Origin: Solirubrobacterales bacterium | GTDB lineage: Bacteria > Actinomycetota > Thermoleophilia > Solirubrobacterales > Solirubrobacteraceae | Reading direction: 5' to 3' | Length of the DNA: 13,671 nt | Assembly: GCA_015655225.1 (NCBI GenBank) | Contig: JAATFK010000507.1 | Span: 1-13,671, forward strand | Shown: piece after piece, positions 12,405 through 13,671 of the stretch | Layout: the number at the start of each line of letters is the position of its first letter | How positions within the stretch are numbered: position 1 is the first letter of the stretch | Position numbers and translations under genes: made by a program | The notes under the pieces: model-generated | Seen by the model: only the letters and a program-made list of their open reading frames with translations | Database searches by the model: none | What the model was told of the DNA's origin: nothing

Positions 12405-12431
12405 GTTTGCGTCCTCGCCCGTCGGGGGTAG
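12405..12431 (+). promoter_or_regulatory. Candidate SigB/SigF-type promoter for the membrane-anchored basic protein
   Basis: GTTTGC at 12405-12410, 15 bases, then GGGTAG at 12426-12431 has the same -10 as the site at 5426-5431. It begins one base outside the divergent sigma gene's start codon and overlaps that gene's ribosome site, so its use could affect sigma expression. The predicted start is about 45 nt before the ATG at 12483. Confidence 0.42.
12412..12416 (-). promoter_or_regulatory. Shine-Dalgarno site setting the sigma start at 12403
   Basis: GAGGA on the minus strand lies 8 nt before the ATG at 12403. The downstream ATG at 12355 has no such site, so the longer 295-residue product is preferred. 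Confidence 0.55.
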
Positions 12432-12482
12432 CGCTGGAGGAGTAAGCGATCACCCCGTGGCAATCCCCAAGGAGGCCCGACC

Positions 12483-12845
12483 ATGGCGATCACCCACTCG
12501 AAGAGCCCCACCCGCACGGCCCGCTCCGCCCTCGCGGCGCCGGCCCACGCGGCCCGTCGCGCCGCCCACGGCGACCTGCGCGGCGTCACCCGCCGCTCGC
12601 GGCGCCCGTCGCTGCCGAGCGTCTCGCTGCCGCACCGCTCCAACCAGCACCAGGGCAGGCGCCGCGCCTCCATCGCCGTCGCGGCCGCCGGCGGCACGGT
12701 CGCGCTCGTCGTCCTGACGCGGCGCGCCGTCCGGCACAGCAGCCCGGGCGAGGAGGCGATCTCGCCGCCGAGACCGACGCTCGCCCCCGACCCGCACGCG
12801 CCGCCGGGCGACGCGGCGGCGGGCGCGGGCAGCGCCGCCGCCTAG
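12483..12845 (+). CDS. Small basic single-pass membrane protein, hypothetical
   Basis: No family is recognised. The 120-residue product has an Arg/Ala/Ser-rich basic N-terminal 61 residues and one hydrophobic segment at about 62-79 (ASIAVAAAGGTVALVVLT). Arginines follow (RRAVR), then a Pro/Ala/Gly-rich acidic-to-neutral tail. Basic residues flank both sides of the segment, so topology is uncertain. The gene is supported by a perfect AAGGAGG at 12469-12475, 7 nt before the ATG, and by a SigB-like promoter candidate. Its TAG stop shares a CTAG with the convergent MDR gene. Low-complexity ends make homology detection hard. A stress-related membrane or DNA-associated role is only a guess. Confidence 0.65.
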   Translation: MAITHSKSPTRTARSALAAPAHAARRAAHGDLRGVTRRSRRPSLPSVSLPHRSNQHQGRRRASIAVAAAGGTVALVVLTRRAVRHSSPGEEAISPPRPTLAPDPHAPPGDAAAGAGSAAA

Positions 12846-13671
12846 ATCGTCACGACCACCTTGCCGCGCGGGTGGCCCTCCTCGACCAGCTCGTGCGCCC
12901 GCGCGAGCTGGTCGAGCGGCATCTGCGCGTCGAGGTGGACGCGCAGCTCCCCGGCGTCGAAGAGCTTCGCGAGCGCCGCCAGCTCGTCGGGGTCGGGCCG
13001 CACGAAGACGTAGTGCGCCTCCACGTCGCGCGCCGCGAACTGGTCGCGGTCCGGCGGCGTCACGATCGAGGCGATCCGGCCACCGCCGCGGATCACGTCG
13101 GCGCTGCGCTCCTGCGTCTCGCCGCCGACGACGTCGAGCACCGCGTCGACCGCGCCGCGCCCGAGCACGTCGGCGAAGTCCTCCTGCTGGTAGTCGATGC
13201 AGGTGGTGACGCCCAGGTCGCGCAGGAAGTCGTGGTTCGCGCGCCGCGCGGTCCCGATCACCTCGGCCCCGGCCGCGACCGCCAGCTGCACCGCGAAGTG
13301 GCCGACGCCGCCGGCCGCGCCGTGGACGAGCACCGTCTCGCCCTCGCGCACGTCGAGCGCGTCGAAGATCGCCTGGTACGCGGTCAGGCCCGCGAGCGGG
13401 ACCGCTCCCGCCTGTACGAGCGTCAGCGACCGCGGGGCGCGCGCGACGTGGCGCGGCCCGACCGCGACCAGCTCGGCGGCGGTCCCGTCGCGCACGACGT
13501 CCTTGCGGGCGTAGGCGAACACCTCGTCGCCTACGGCGACCTCCGTGATCGACGGCCCGACCGCCTCGACCACGCCGGCCGCGTCCCAGCCGGGGATCAA
13601 GGGGAAGAAGCTCGGGATCGCTCCCGCCAGCAGGCCGCGCCGGATCGCCGTGTCGACCGGGTTGACGCCGG
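12842..13671 (-). CDS. Quinone-oxidoreductase-like MDR (zinc-independent alcohol dehydrogenase superfamily), 5' truncated
   Basis: This medium-chain dehydrogenase/reductase transfers hydride from NAD(P)H, probably to a quinone or enone. The open frame runs to the right edge, so the N-terminus is missing. The visible part starts within NPVDTAIRRGLLAG and continues through PLIPGWDAAGVVEAVG, GDEVFAYAR and PLAGLTAYQAIFDAL. It includes the nucleotide loop VHGAAGGVGHFAVQLAVAAG and the C-terminal AHELVEEGHPRGKVVV. No structural zinc cysteine cluster is present, as expected for the quinone oxidoreductase branch. A TTG at 13600 is not the start, since family homology extends upstream of it. It is convergent with the small membrane protein, with the two stops sharing CTAG (12842-12845). 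Confidence 0.88.
   Translation of the reverse strand, partial: GVNPVDTAIRRGLLAGAIPSFFPLIPGWDAAGVVEAVGPSITEVAVGDEVFAYARKDVVRDGTAAELVAVGPRHVARAPRSLTLVQAGAVPLAGLTAYQAIFDALDVREGETVLVHGAAGGVGHFAVQLAVAAGAEVIGTARRANHDFLRDLGVTTCIDYQQEDFADVLGRGAVDAVLDVVGGETQERSADVIRGGGRIASIVTPPDRDQFAARDVEAHYVFVRPDPDELAALAKLFDAGELRVHLDAQMPLDQLARAHELVEEGHPRGKVVVTI

Noticed and set aside
13598..13600. TTG at 13600 as the start of the MDR gene
   Set aside because: Family sequence (NPVDTAIRRGLLAG) continues in frame upstream to the window edge, so the gene is cut by the boundary rather than starting here.

Overview
The window is a dense chromosomal segment of a very GC-rich actinobacterium. The clues are a predicted F420-dependent DUF385/Ddn-family protein, DUF2277 and DUF2237 proteins, RpoD-type sigma factors, and frequent GTG and TTG starts. 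Arginine is often written AGA despite the high GC, which would fit a deep-branching lineage such as the Thermoleophilia (Solirubrobacterales/Conexibacter type). That placement is inference. I see no insertion sequence, prophage, CRISPR array or rRNA.

Layout. Positions 1-2343 (+) hold the end of a TrkA/RCK-type protein, a ferredoxin-reductase-like flavoprotein that starts on the base after the TrkA stop, and an unrecognised acidic protein. A tRNA-Gln(CTG) with a Rho-independent terminator follows at 2401-2504. Next come a Ddn-like protein (2597-3025) and a DUF2277 protein (3074-3343) with an apparent leaderless promoter. Reading back on the minus strand from 5317 are a ferritin-like DUF892 stress protein, a HAD phosphatase coupled by an ATGA overlap, and a DUF2237 protein whose stop codon shares a CTAG with the DUF2277 stop.

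Positions 5489-9283 (+) are seven tightly packed genes: three small acidic, low-complexity proteins, a threonine-aldolase-type lyase, a conserved unknown, an RpoD-like sigma factor and a cupin. They end at a perfect 10-bp hairpin (9285-9308). Converging on the same hairpin from the minus strand (12403 to 9312) are a second, closely related sigma factor, an XRE regulator, a CX4C flavoprotein preceded by a possible 11-residue leader peptide, and a STAS anti-sigma-factor antagonist. The right edge holds a small membrane-anchored basic protein (+) and a truncated quinone-oxidoreductase-like MDR protein (-), again sharing a CTAG at their stops.

How it may work together. Three sites resembling general-stress (SigB/SigF-type) promoters, GTTT followed by GGGTAG or GGGCAG, lie before the DUF892 gene, before the acidic-protein run (divergently) and before the membrane-anchored basic protein. 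With two sigma factors and a STAS antagonist nearby, the 4.4-12.8 kb part reads as a candidate stress-response neighbourhood. No SigB/SigF-class sigma factor or RsbW-type kinase is present in the window, so this is a hypothesis from motifs and gene order.
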